Source of the DNA: Streptomyces sp. SAI-135
GTDB lineage: Bacteria; Actinomycetota; Actinomycetes; Streptomycetales; Streptomycetaceae
Direction of reading: 5' to 3'
NCBI RefSeq assembly: GCF_029893805.1
Contig: NZ_JARXYP010000002.1
Span: forward strand, 372,001 to 436,000
DNA length: 64,000 nt
The first letter of the stretch is position 1. Every line of letters begins with the position of its first letter. A program made the position numbers and the translations under genes. Shown one piece after another: positions 18,162 to 26,699 of this stretch. Under the pieces are notes generated by a model. That model did no database searches. It was not told the DNA's origin and worked only from the letters and a program-made list of their open reading frames with translations.

Positions 18162-18187
18162 CCATGCCGCTGTAGACAGCGGCATGG
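18162..18187. repeat. perfect 12-base inverted repeat
   Basis: CCATGCCGCTGT (18162-18173) is followed after two bases by its exact complement ACAGCGGCATGG (18176-18187). The tiny loop makes a cruciform or dimeric-protein operator more likely than a simple terminator. It lies 160 bases beyond the GH74 stop codon. Confidence 0.55.
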
Positions 18188-18348
18188 AGTGCGGTCCGGG
18201 CTCACGAGCCCGTTCCGTGTTCGGTGCGATGCGCTGATTGCGTCCCTCGGCCCCGACCGCGACGCCTGTGTGAGGTCGTGCGGTCGGGGCAGAGCCGTCG
18301 GCGTCAACCCTCGATTGTCGTGCCCGGGGGGCGGCGGCGGCCCGTGGG

Positions 18349-20976
18349 TCAGGAGGACGGGGTGCCGTACTGAAGGCCGCGGCCGTTGGTGCCGACATAC
18401 ACCCGGCCGAACATGTCGGGGTCACCGGTGATGACACCGACCGCGCCGATGGCGCCCCACTGGTGGGCCTTGTCGTTGACGCGGACCCAGGTGGCGCCCT
18501 TGTCGGTGGAGCGGAAGACTCCCGTGACGTTCTTGACGGTGCCGATCAGGTAGAGGGCCTGGTAGCCGGTGCCCGGCTTGGCCTTGCCGAAGCCGAGGGC
18601 GGAGGCGGACGTCACCGACCTCAGCGTGGTGAACGTGCGGCCGCCGTCGGTGGAGTGCAGCAGGCCCTTGTCGCCGCCGGAGATCCACAGGTCTCCGGCG
18701 GCCCCGGGGGCCGCCGTGAGTCGGCCGTTGGGCAGGTGGGAGGCGCGGGCAGTGAAGGTCGCACCGCCGTCGGTGCTGGCGTGGAGCGTGCCGCCGGACA
18801 GTGAGTAGAAGGTCTTCGCCGCAGAACGGTCTGCGACCATCACGGCTTCGGTGTCCAGCCCCCCGACCCGCGACCAGCTCGCCCCCTTGTCGGTCGAGCG
18901 ATACGGGGCCTGGCCGGCCTCGGTCCACACCATGACGGAGCCGTCCGCGGCGAGCGCTATGCGGCCGCTGTCAGCGCCGGCCACCGGCTCCGCCTTGAAG
19001 CCGTGCCAGGTGCGTCCGCCGTCGGTGGAGTAGGCGCCGTCCTGTTCACCACCCTTTCCGACGCGGACCATCGTCGACGGCTTGGCCTGGGCGAAGTCGA
19101 TGTCGGTGCTGTTGGTCATCAGCGGGTTGTTCAGCCGCCCGGCGGGCACCTTGGTCAGGTCGTCGTGCCGGAAGCCACCCTGGTCGCCCATGGCGGTGAT
19201 GACGGTGGCGCCGCCCGGAGGGGCGATCGCGTCCATCAGCGCGGTCTCCTCCAGGCCTCGGGCGCCCATGCTCCAGTGGCTGGTGCCTCCCCTGTCGGAG
19301 GCGTCCGCGTCCTTGCTGCGCAGGATGCCGTTGCCGGTGCCGTACAGCACATGCCCGGAGTTGAAGGGATCGATGGCCAAGGCGGTCATCCAGTGCCCCG
19401 TGTGGGTGCCGACGTAGGGAGCGGCGGAGGCGTTGCGCACCGACTTGTCGGCCAGTGCCTTCCAGGTCGCACCGCCGTCGGTGGTCCGGTAGATCTCGTC
19501 CTGTGGCCACCAGCGGTCGAGGGTGGTGACCATCACCGTCGAAGGCTTGCGTGGATCGACGGCCAGACCGGAGAACCCGTAGGAGCCACTGGAGGGGGAG
19601 ACGTTCTTCCACGTCCCGCGGGCCGGCGTGTACTTCCACACCGAACCCGCGGTCACGCCGTTGGGCCCAAGGGCATTGGTGTACGTCACGTACAGCGAAC
19701 CGTCACCGGAGATCACGCCGTGCTGCGGCAGTTCGCCCGTGGGCTGTCCCGCGACCGCCTTCCAGCTGGTGCCGCCGTCGGTGGAGCGGTACAGGGACGT
19801 GGACTTGTCGCCGACACCGACGTAGATCGTCCTGCTGCCGGCCGTGCCATACGTCACGAAAGAGATGCCGCCGCCGCTGCCGGCCCCGTCCTTGACGGGG
19901 AAGGACGAGACCTGACCCCATGTCACCCCGTAGTCATTGCTGCGCCACAGTCCGTTCCTGCGGGTGCCGAGCAGCAGCGTGCGGTGGTCCGCCGGGTCGA
20001 TCACGAGCCGTTCGCCGGCTCCGCGGCCGTCCTCGTTGCCGCCTACCTTGAAGGGCAGATCGGTGCGCTGGAAGGTGCGGCCCCGGTCCGTGGAGCGCAG
20101 GATCGCGCCGTTGCCGGCCCAGTCGTTGGTGTAGGTGCCCGCCCCGAGGTAGAGCCGTCTGGGATCGACGGGGTCGGTGGCGAGCGAGTCGATGCCCAGC
20201 AGGTTCCAGTCCTCCTCCCCCACCCAGTCGGTCAACGGGATCCACTGCTGCGCCCCGGTGTCCCAGCGATAGGCGCCACCCATGTCGGTGCGCGCGTACA
20301 ACAGCCCCTTCTCCCGAGGGTTGAACACCAGTCCCGTGACATAACCCCCGCCCACCACCTGGGCGTTCTTCCACACATACGAGGCGCCCGCTGCCGCCGC
20401 CCGCGCCCCGCTCCCAGCCACCTTCACCAGCTTCCACCGCTGCCCGGCACCACCCGTGCCGGGTGCCTGGACAACCGCCGCGCCCTCGGCCGTCGAGTCG
20501 CCCTCGACGCTCAGAACCTGGGCGCTCCTGCGGGAGGTGAGGGTCACGGCACCCGATGCGCCCGGCTGATCGATCCGCCACTCCTGTGAGGTGGCCGAAC
20601 TGTCGGTCTGCTGCTCGGCGGCGGCCGACTTGGCCGTCGAACCACCCTTGATACCCAGCACCTTTCCGCTGTTTCGGTTCACCAGCTCGTAGTAGCCGCC
20701 CCCGGCAGGCTTGAGCCGCCACTGCTGGTTGGCGGTGTTCTGGTCCGTCCACTGCTGGATCCTGGTGCCGTCGGCCGTGGAGTACCCGTCGACGTCCAGC
20801 ACCTTGCCACTGCGCACCGACACCAGCCGGTAGTAGGCGTCGTCGTCAACCGTCGCCGCCTGCGAGTCCTCCTGCGCGAACAGCAGATACGGCACGAGGA
20901 TGGCCGGCACACCGAGCACCAGTCCGGTCGCGGTCCATCGCCGACGGTGCCGCCCGCCGTTCGTGGGGTTTCTCAT
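18349..20976 (-). CDS. secreted GH74 xyloglucanase with N-terminal ricin-type lectin domain
   Basis: The 875-residue protein has a membrane/signal segment at 15-34, then a ricin-type beta-trefoil at about 46-185 with three QxW-like repeats (NQQWRL, SQEWRI, GQRWKL). The rest, about 198-875, is the tandem seven-bladed propeller of GH74 endoxyloglucanases. The conserved first catalytic Asp is D231 in YARTDMGGAYRW, and repeated Asp-box motifs are present (RSTDRGRTF, RSTDGGTSW, RTTDGGATW). NEDGRGAGERLVIDP and GRVYVGTNGRGL are also characteristic. It would cut the glucan backbone of plant xyloglucan outside the cell. A perfect 20-base palindrome lies 43 bases upstream of the start. The lectin is N-terminal, whereas the enzymes at 47-60 kb mostly carry it C-terminally. 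Confidence 0.93.
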   Translation of the reverse strand: MRNPTNGGRHRRRWTATGLVLGVPAILVPYLLFAQEDSQAATVDDDAYYRLVSVRSGKVLDVDGYSTADGTRIQQWTDQNTANQQWRLKPAGGGYYELVNRNSGKVLGIKGGSTAKSAAAEQQTDSSATSQEWRIDQPGASGAVTLTSRRSAQVLSVEGDSTAEGAAVVQAPGTGGAGQRWKLVKVAGSGARAAAAGASYVWKNAQVVGGGYVTGLVFNPREKGLLYARTDMGGAYRWDTGAQQWIPLTDWVGEEDWNLLGIDSLATDPVDPRRLYLGAGTYTNDWAGNGAILRSTDRGRTFQRTDLPFKVGGNEDGRGAGERLVIDPADHRTLLLGTRRNGLWRSNDYGVTWGQVSSFPVKDGAGSGGGISFVTYGTAGSRTIYVGVGDKSTSLYRSTDGGTSWKAVAGQPTGELPQHGVISGDGSLYVTYTNALGPNGVTAGSVWKYTPARGTWKNVSPSSGSYGFSGLAVDPRKPSTVMVTTLDRWWPQDEIYRTTDGGATWKALADKSVRNASAAPYVGTHTGHWMTALAIDPFNSGHVLYGTGNGILRSKDADASDRGGTSHWSMGARGLEETALMDAIAPPGGATVITAMGDQGGFRHDDLTKVPAGRLNNPLMTNSTDIDFAQAKPSTMVRVGKGGEQDGAYSTDGGRTWHGFKAEPVAGADSGRIALAADGSVMVWTEAGQAPYRSTDKGASWSRVGGLDTEAVMVADRSAAKTFYSLSGGTLHASTDGGATFTARASHLPNGRLTAAPGAAGDLWISGGDKGLLHSTDGGRTFTTLRSVTSASALGFGKAKPGTGYQALYLIGTVKNVTGVFRSTDKGATWVRVNDKAHQWGAIGAVGVITGDPDMFGRVYVGTNGRGLQYGTPSS

Positions 20977-21018
20977 GGGGGGTGTTCTCCTTGCAGCCGT
21001 TCATCAGAAAGAGCCGGC

Positions 21019-21038
21019 TCGATCACCGCGGTGATCGA
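21019..21038. promoter_or_regulatory. 20-base perfect palindrome upstream of the GH74 gene
   Basis: TCGATCACCGCGGTGATCGA is a perfect palindrome centred about 52 bases upstream of the GH74 ATG. Its length and position suit an operator for a dimeric regulator of xyloglucan use. The regulator is not identified in this window. Confidence 0.6.
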
Positions 21039-21222
21039 ATCCACCTCCTTGTGGCCACAGGAACCGCACAGGGTTGCCGCGAGATCCAAAAGAATTTCGA
21101 CGCGTCGCCTTGAGATCGTCTTGCCCGGCTGCTGGAACGGGGCCTGCGCACACGGCGGACGGCACTGGGAGATCGAAACGGTGCCTCACGCGACAGCACC
21201 AAATTCCGCTCGGCACCGGCTC

Positions 21223-23454
21223 CTACGTACGACGCTTGTGCAGCTCGACGGCCAGCGGGGTGGCTGTGAACATCGAGGAATACGTGCCCACCGCGCAGCC
21301 GATGAGGAGGGCGAGGGCGAAGTCGGTCAGGGAGTCGCCGCCGAGGACGGCCAGTGCGGTGAGAATGAACGCGGCGCCCATACCCGTGTTGACGGTACGG
21401 GGCAGGGTCTGCAGAAGGGCCTGGTTGGCGACGCGGGCGAAGGCACCTGGGCTCACGCGGCGGGCCATGTCCCTGATCCGGTCGAAGACGACCACGGAGT
21501 CGTTGACGGAGTAGCCGATGACGGTCAGCAGCGCCGCCAGGAACACGCCGTCGACGGGCTTGCCCAGCCAGGCGAAGACGCCGAGGAGGATCACGACGTC
21601 GTGGGCGAGGGCGGCTACTGCCGAGGCCCCCAGCAGGAGGCGGAAGCGTGCCGTGAGATAGACGAGTTGGGCGCCGAGGGCGACGGCGAGGGCGATGAGG
21701 GCGCTGTGGCGCAGCTCCTTGCCGAGGCTGGGCCCGATCGCCTCGTCGCGGACCTTGTCGGTCCCGGGCGCCAGGTCGGTGACAGCGGAGGTGACGGCCG
21801 CCGCTTGGTCGTTGCTCAGGTGAGGCGTGCGGACGGTGAGCTGGTGTGCGCCGGAGGTCTGGACGACGGCACGGGGGAACCCTGCGTCGGCGAGGGCGCC
21901 ACGGGCCCGGTCGGCGTCGACGGGGGTGGGCGTCGTGTAGGCGATGAGGCGGCCACCGGTGAACTCGACGCCGAGGTCCAGGCCGCGCACGGCGATACCG
22001 GAGGCGGCCAGGGCGAGGGCGGCGGCCGAGGCGGCCAACCAGCGGCGTGGGTGGCGCATCAGATGGGGGCTGGTGCGGTCGAGGCGCTTGCGGACGGCGC
22101 CGGTGTGGGCGATGCCCGTCAGGTGGGGGCGGCGGCGCAACCCGGGGCGGCCGACGGCGTGTTCGGCGAGGGCGCGGGTGATGACCAGAGCGCTCAGCAT
22201 GGAGGCGAGTACGCCGATGCCCAGGGTGACGCCGAAGCCGCGGACCGGGCCGGAGGCGAGGAAGAAGAGCAGGCCGGCGGCGATGAGAGTGGTGATGTTG
22301 GAGTCGGCGATGGCACTGAAGGCGCTGCGGAATCCCGAGGTCAGCGACGACCGGGGGGTGGGACGGTGACCGGAGGCGTACTCCTCGCGGGCGCGTTCGA
22401 AGACGAGCACGTTGGCGTCGACCGCCATGCCGATGGCCAGCACGAAGCCGGCGAGGCCGGGCAGGGTGAGGGTGGCACCGAGGGCCGCGAGAGCCGCGTA
22501 GGAGATGAGGCCGTAGCAGGCCAGCGCTACGGTGGCCAGGGCGCCGAGAAGACGGTAGACGGCGATGATGAACAGCGCGGTCACCACCGTGCCGATGCCG
22601 GCGGCCCAGGCGCTGGCCTTGATGGCCTCGGCTCCCAGGGTGGGGCCGACAGTGCGCTGCTCGACGGTCTCGACCGGCACCGGAAGGGCGCCGCCGTTGA
22701 TGAGCAGGGCCAGCTCCTTGGCCTCGCGGTCGTCGAAGGTACCGGTGATCTGGGTGGCACCGCCGCTGATGCCGGACCCGCAGGCGACGGACGGATCGAC
22801 CTGCGGCGAGGAGATCACCTTCCCGTCCAGGACGATGGCGACGCGGCGGCCCGGGTCTCCTGCCGCGTGGCAGGCTGCCTCGCCCGTCAGACGAGCCCAC
22901 CCCGTTTCGCCTGATCCCCTGAAGTCGACGTTGACGTGCCATCCCGCACCGCCCTGCTGGTCGAAGCGGGCGGCCGCCTTCTCGACGTCCTTGCCGGTCA
23001 ACGAGGCCGTCCCTAGGCGCAGAAGCCGGCCGGACTCGTCGGCCATCACCTGCTCGCGGGGCCGCTTGGGCAGGGGATTCGGCTGGTCGTCGGCGGTGGC
23101 CGCCGTACCGAGCACCTGGTGGAAGGTGAGCTGGGCGGTGCGGCCGAGCACATCGGCCGCCTCCCGGGGATCCTGCACGCCGGGCAGTTCGACGATGATC
23201 CGGTCGCTGCCGGAGCGGGCGATGGTGGGTTCGCTGACCCCGAGTGCGTCGATCCGGCCGCGCAGCACCTCCACGGTGCGGTCCGTGGCATCACCGTCGG
23301 CATCCGCTGTGGCGGTGGGGCGGGTTTCCAGCACGATCTGGGTGCCGCCCCGCAGATCGAGTCCGAGGTGGACGGGCACGGTGAGAGCGACGTAGAGGGA
23401 CAGGGCAACGGCAACCAGGGCGATCACGCCTCTGATGCGCGCGGAGCGGGTCAC
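21223..23454 (-). CDS. secDF: fused protein translocase subunit SecDF
   Basis: The GTG at 23454 sits six bases after GGAGG. About 743 residues contain SecD then SecF in one chain. SecD has the first helix followed by GLDLRGGTQIVLET, a large periplasmic-type domain (VEVLRGRIDALGVSEPTIAR, IIVELPGVQDP) and helices 2-6. SecF begins after about residue 440 with GLDLGVEFTGG and ends with VIGYSVNDSVVVFDRIRD and the last membrane helices. Twelve membrane spans are expected. SecDF uses the proton gradient to pull exported proteins through SecYEG. Housekeeping Streptomyces secD and secF are usually separate genes elsewhere, so this fused copy is probably an accessory paralogue. Confidence 0.93.
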   Translation of the reverse strand: MTRSARIRGVIALVAVALSLYVALTVPVHLGLDLRGGTQIVLETRPTATADADGDATDRTVEVLRGRIDALGVSEPTIARSGSDRIIVELPGVQDPREAADVLGRTAQLTFHQVLGTAATADDQPNPLPKRPREQVMADESGRLLRLGTASLTGKDVEKAAARFDQQGGAGWHVNVDFRGSGETGWARLTGEAACHAAGDPGRRVAIVLDGKVISSPQVDPSVACGSGISGGATQITGTFDDREAKELALLINGGALPVPVETVEQRTVGPTLGAEAIKASAWAAGIGTVVTALFIIAVYRLLGALATVALACYGLISYAALAALGATLTLPGLAGFVLAIGMAVDANVLVFERAREEYASGHRPTPRSSLTSGFRSAFSAIADSNITTLIAAGLLFFLASGPVRGFGVTLGIGVLASMLSALVITRALAEHAVGRPGLRRRPHLTGIAHTGAVRKRLDRTSPHLMRHPRRWLAASAAALALAASGIAVRGLDLGVEFTGGRLIAYTTPTPVDADRARGALADAGFPRAVVQTSGAHQLTVRTPHLSNDQAAAVTSAVTDLAPGTDKVRDEAIGPSLGKELRHSALIALAVALGAQLVYLTARFRLLLGASAVAALAHDVVILLGVFAWLGKPVDGVFLAALLTVIGYSVNDSVVVFDRIRDMARRVSPGAFARVANQALLQTLPRTVNTGMGAAFILTALAVLGGDSLTDFALALLIGCAVGTYSSMFTATPLAVELHKRRT

Positions 23455-23526
23455 AACGGCCTCCGGCAGGCACACCGCGGCCGTTACAGGGCTGCGGTCG
23501 GGAAAGGAAAGGGAAGAGAGCAGGAC

Positions 23527-24015
23527 TCAGATGCCGGAGGGCGAAGGGGGTGCGCGCACCCCGTGCCGGTGTGCCGGGTGTCCGGACACGGGCGGGTCTT
23601 CGGCCGCGACCGGGGGCCGCGCGGGCCGGAGCGAACCGACCTCCGGGCGAGGCCCTGCGCCCTGGAAGGGGACCGGCGGTGCATGTCGCTCGCCGGTGGC
23701 TTCCCCAAGATGGCGGACCGCGGCAGTCGTAAGAGCCGGATCCACGTTCTCCGCGTTCTCCGCGGGAGACTCGCCGTTCGCCGACCGCGCGTCGGCCGCG
23801 AGCGCCCCGCCGCCGACTGCACTGGGTTCCGAACCGCCCAGGCCGACCGGACCCAACAGTGTGACGGCGACGGCGAGCAGGAGAGCGAGCACAACCGGGA
23901 CCCGGCCGCGCACGCGGGACACGGCAGGCGCGAAGCGGTGCTCGGCCCCGTGTTGCTCGAACCGATGCGGCTCGAAGCGGTACGGCTCGAAGCAGTGCTC
24001 TGAGCGCAGGGCCAT
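23527..24015 (-). CDS. small exported or membrane-anchored protein of unknown function
   Basis: From the ATG at 24015, preceded by a purine-rich GGGGGAGGGGG tract, the product is 162 residues. The cytosolic N-terminus repeats Phe-Glu units (FEPYRFEPHRFEQH), followed by one hydrophobic segment (VPVVLALLLAVAVTLLGPVGL, about residues 39-59). A disordered Ala/Pro/Gly-rich tail ends with HPAHRHG. It lies between secDF and the response regulator on the same strand. No family is recognised. Confidence 0.5.
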   Translation of the reverse strand: MALRSEHCFEPYRFEPHRFEQHGAEHRFAPAVSRVRGRVPVVLALLLAVAVTLLGPVGLGGSEPSAVGGGALAADARSANGESPAENAENVDPALTTAAVRHLGEATGERHAPPVPFQGAGPRPEVGSLRPARPPVAAEDPPVSGHPAHRHGVRAPPSPSGI

Positions 24016-24043
24016 CCCCCTCCCCCCTTCCCCTCGGGTGCGC

Positions 24044-24709
24044 TCAGGGTTCGACGAGGCCGGCGCGGATCGCATAGCGGGTGAGCTCCAGCCGGTCCCG
24101 CAGACCGAGCTTGCGCAGCAGGTTCTCCCGATGCCGGTGGACGGTCTTGATGCTGATGAAGAGCAACTCGGCGATCTCCTTGGAGGAGTGGCCCTCGGCC
24201 ACGAGCTTGAGGACCTCCTCCTCACGCACGGTCAGCACCTGCTCGGGCGGCTCCTCGCCGTTGCGGACCCGGTCGAGGTAGCTGCGGATCAGCGCACTGA
24301 CCGCGCCCGGATACAGGAAGGGCTCGTCACGCATCGCGGCCCGGCAGGCCGCCACAAGGTCGCGGTCGGCCACGGACTTCAGCACGTATCCGCTGGCTCC
24401 GGCCTTCAGCGCCTGGAAGAAGTACTGCTCGTTGTCGTGCATCGTCAGCATCAGAACGCGCACACCGGGGTTCAGCGCGACGAGCTCACGGGTGGCCTGC
24501 AGACCTGTCATCCGGGGCATGGCGATGTCCATCACCGCCAGGTCGACCTCGTGGGTCCGGGCCAGTTCGATGGCCTCTGCCCCGTCCCCCGCCTCGGCGA
24601 CGACCTCGAGGTCCGGCTCCCGGTCGAGGATGAGCCGCACGCCACGACGTACCAGCGCGTGGTCGTCGGCGAGGAGGATTCGGATCACGGATGTGTCGGG
24701 CATGGTCAT
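24044..24709 (-). CDS. NarL/FixJ family response regulator
   Basis: The 221-residue regulator has a receiver domain with the acidic pocket (LLADDH), phosphoacceptor D61 in VMDIAMPRMTG, Thr/Ser in LTMHDN and Lys in GYVLKS. Its C-terminal LuxR helix-turn-helix contains LTVREEEVLKLVAEGHSSKE and ISIKTVHRHRENLLRKL. Its ATG overlaps the stop of the histidine kinase (ATGA), so kinase and regulator form one unit. Targets are unknown; the divergent DksA-like cluster is a natural candidate. Confidence 0.93.
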   Translation of the reverse strand: MTMPDTSVIRILLADDHALVRRGVRLILDREPDLEVVAEAGDGAEAIELARTHEVDLAVMDIAMPRMTGLQATRELVALNPGVRVLMLTMHDNEQYFFQALKAGASGYVLKSVADRDLVAACRAAMRDEPFLYPGAVSALIRSYLDRVRNGEEPPEQVLTVREEEVLKLVAEGHSSKEIAELLFISIKTVHRHRENLLRKLGLRDRLELTRYAIRAGLVEP

Positions 24710-25656
24710 GGCTGCTTCCTGAGGGGCACGACAAGCCGGACCGTCGTACCGGCCCGCGGGTGGGAGGTGACGTCCAGCGTGGCTCCGATCAGCAGGGCCC
24801 GCTCGCGCATTCCGCGGATCCCCGCCCCCTCGCGGGCGACTTCGGTGCCGCGGCCGTCGTCGGCTACGGCCAGCACCACCGCCTCACCGGTGTGGTGCAG
24901 GCTCACCTCGACCCGGGCCGCCTCGGCATGGCGGGCCGCGTTGGTCAGGGCTTCCTGGGCCACGCGGTACAGCACCAGTTCCGTCTGCTGGTCCAGCACG
25001 GGCAGGCCGGTGTCGAAGCGGCGCACCACCCGCAGCCCCACGTGGGTGGCGAACTCGCTGGTCAGCGAGGTCAGGGCGCTGACCAGCCCGAGGTCCTCCA
25101 GCACGCCCGGCCGCAGCCGGCGTACCAGACGGCGCACCTCGTCGAGGCTCCCCCGGGTGATCTCCTGCACCTGCCTCAGCTCACCGCGCAGCGGCTCGTC
25201 CGCCTCGTCGGCAGCTCGCTCCAGGGACAGCAGGATCGCGGTCATGCTCTGGCCCACCTCGTCGTGGAGTTCCTGGGCGATACGGCGTCGTTCCGCTTCC
25301 TGCGCGAACAGGGCGCGGGCGCTGCTGGAGGCCCGTTCGTGCTCAAGGCGCTCAAGCATGGCGTTGAAGGTGCGGATCAGTTCAGCGGTCTCGCCACGGC
25401 CCCCTTCCGGCAGCCGGTGCCCGGGGCGTAGCAGATCGACGGTGGTCATCAGCCGCGTGAGCCGGTCGAGCGGGGCCAGGCCGATCCGCAGCAGGGCCGC
25501 GTTGGCGACCAGCATGACGACCAGACCCGCCAGGAGGATGACCGCCTCGGTCAGCAACACCGGCACGGAGACGGTTACCGGGGCCCACAGCAGCAGCGCG
25601 GTGGCGCTTCCCAGCACGACCGCGTTGAGCGCGAAGATCCGCCAGAACAGGGACAC
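24706..25656 (-). CDS. membrane sensor histidine kinase (HisKA_3 type)
   Basis: Starting at the GTG at 25656 (AAAGG upstream), the 316-residue kinase has two N-terminal membrane helices (about 5-25 and 31-55) with almost no extracytoplasmic loop. A HAMP-like linker follows (LAPLDRLTRLMTTVDLLRPG), then a dimerisation helix with the phospho-His H131 in RRRIAQELHDEVGQ. The HATPase_c domain shows QEALTNAARHA, VADDGRG and GIRGMRERA. The lack of a sensory loop suggests that the signal comes through the membrane or a partner. It is paired with the adjacent regulator. Confidence 0.9.
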   Translation of the reverse strand: MSLFWRIFALNAVVLGSATALLLWAPVTVSVPVLLTEAVILLAGLVVMLVANAALLRIGLAPLDRLTRLMTTVDLLRPGHRLPEGGRGETAELIRTFNAMLERLEHERASSSARALFAQEAERRRIAQELHDEVGQSMTAILLSLERAADEADEPLRGELRQVQEITRGSLDEVRRLVRRLRPGVLEDLGLVSALTSLTSEFATHVGLRVVRRFDTGLPVLDQQTELVLYRVAQEALTNAARHAEAARVEVSLHHTGEAVVLAVADDGRGTEVAREGAGIRGMRERALLIGATLDVTSHPRAGTTVRLVVPLRKQP

Positions 25657-25936
25657 CGGGTTGACGCCTTTCCATGGGGACGCGGCTGTGCATCTACTGT
25701 CGGTCACCGCGCACTCCGAGCGTGAGCTGCGTTCTCTGGTTCTGACCGGCCTGTTGTCCAGGCTGCCTCCTGGCCTTGCCGGCGTCGATGGGCTCCAATG
25801 CCCATTTCCCGGTCCGCCCCGCCACTCCGGGATGGGCCCTGGGCGAGGCCGTAGATGGGTATCGCGCCCGATGGGTTTCACGGTCCGTTGCGGCCACGGT
25901 GGAGACACCCACCTGTCACTGGAAGAAGGAACGACC

Positions 25937-26278
25937 ATGTCGCTCGAAACTCCCCGGGCCGAAACTCCTCAGGCCGAGACATGTCGCGAACGGCTGACGG
26001 CGCACGAGGCCCTCCAGCGCCTCGAACTGGAACGCGCCTCACGTCTCACTCAGCTACGGGCCATCGAGGAAGCCCGGCCCAACGCGGAGGAACAGGTGAT
26101 CTCCGCGCAGAAAGACACCGTCCGGCGTGTTCTCACCGAGGTCGAGGCCGCCGTCGCCCGCGTCCGGGACGGCAGCTATGGCATCTGTCGCGCCTGCGCC
26201 GAGCCCATCCCTGTCGAGCGCCTGGAAATCCTGCCCTACACGCCGTACTGCGTCCCCTGCCAGCGCGACGCCGCCTGA
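25937..26278 (+). CDS. TraR/DksA family zinc-finger protein
   Basis: The ATG at 25937 follows AAGGA. The 113-residue protein has a helical N-terminal half and a DksA-type C4 zinc finger (C84, C87, C105, C108; CRACAEPIPVERLEILPYTP then YCVPC). Family members bind the RNA polymerase secondary channel or act as small regulators. This one lacks the long coiled-coil with the DxxDxA tip clearly visible, so its action may differ. It begins a cluster transcribed away from the two-component genes. Confidence 0.85.
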   Translation: MSLETPRAETPQAETCRERLTAHEALQRLELERASRLTQLRAIEEARPNAEEQVISAQKDTVRRVLTEVEAAVARVRDGSYGICRACAEPIPVERLEILPYTPYCVPCQRDAA

Positions 26279-26327
26279 CCGGCAGCCCTCCGACCTCTCT
26301 CCTACGCCCTGCCCAGGGGGTGACTTG

Positions 26328-26699
26328 GTGAACCACCGGACCATCGACGACCATGCCACGACTCTGTCGATCGAGGACTTCGCCGCACTGCGCGAGAACC
26401 TGCACGAGCAACGCCTGTTCCGCCAGGAACAGCTCCACCAGCTCTCGGCCGCCGCCACATCCCGCGCCGACACCCCGAACGCCCGACCGACGGCCTCCCA
26501 ACTCGAGGTGCGCGACAAGCTCGCCGCCTCCGCCCGCCTGGTCCTGACCGACGTGGAAGCCGCCCTCCAGCGGATGGACCAGGGCCGCTACGGCACCTGC
26601 CATCTGTGCCGCGGACCCATCGCCCGCGAACTCCTCATGATCGTGCCGCAAGCCCGCTACTGCGCCCGGTGCCGACAGGTCAGGGAGGCCGGCCGATGA
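26328..26699 (+). CDS. second TraR/DksA family zinc-finger protein
   Basis: The GTG at 26328 is preceded by a G-rich AGGGGG box. The 123-residue protein is a paralogue of the previous one. Its helical half is longer, and its zinc finger has C91, C94, C112 and C115 (CHLCRGPIARELLMIVPQAR then YCARC). The stop overlaps the next ATG (ATGA), so it is coupled to the actin-like gene. Two adjacent DksA-like genes suggest stress or growth-arrest regulation. Confidence 0.85.
   Translation: MNHRTIDDHATTLSIEDFAALRENLHEQRLFRQEQLHQLSAAATSRADTPNARPTASQLEVRDKLAASARLVLTDVEAALQRMDQGRYGTCHLCRGPIARELLMIVPQARYCARCRQVREAGR

Larger units (their letters stand above)
17606..18348. other. 743-base intergenic region with direct repeat and hairpin, no gene seen
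   Basis: Several long frames cross this interval but none resembles a protein family or has a good start. It holds the 25-base-period direct repeat at 17881-17925 and the inverted repeat at 18162-18187, listed separately. The GH74 gene ends at its right edge and the prenyl operon begins at its left. Confidence 0.45.

Noticed and set aside
17697-18437. Overlapping frames of about 190-250 residues upstream of the prenyl operon
   Set aside because: All are Arg/Ala/Pro-rich, lack ribosome binding sites and run through the direct repeat in every frame.
20947-22942. Long frames on both strands across the secDF region
   Set aside because: Gly/Glu-rich and Arg/His-rich translations are shadows of secDF, which has complete SecD and SecF motifs.
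23435-26278. 947-residue plus-strand frame
   Set aside because: Only its last 113 codons, from 25937, are a real gene (DksA-like). The rest is antisense to the response regulator and histidine kinase.
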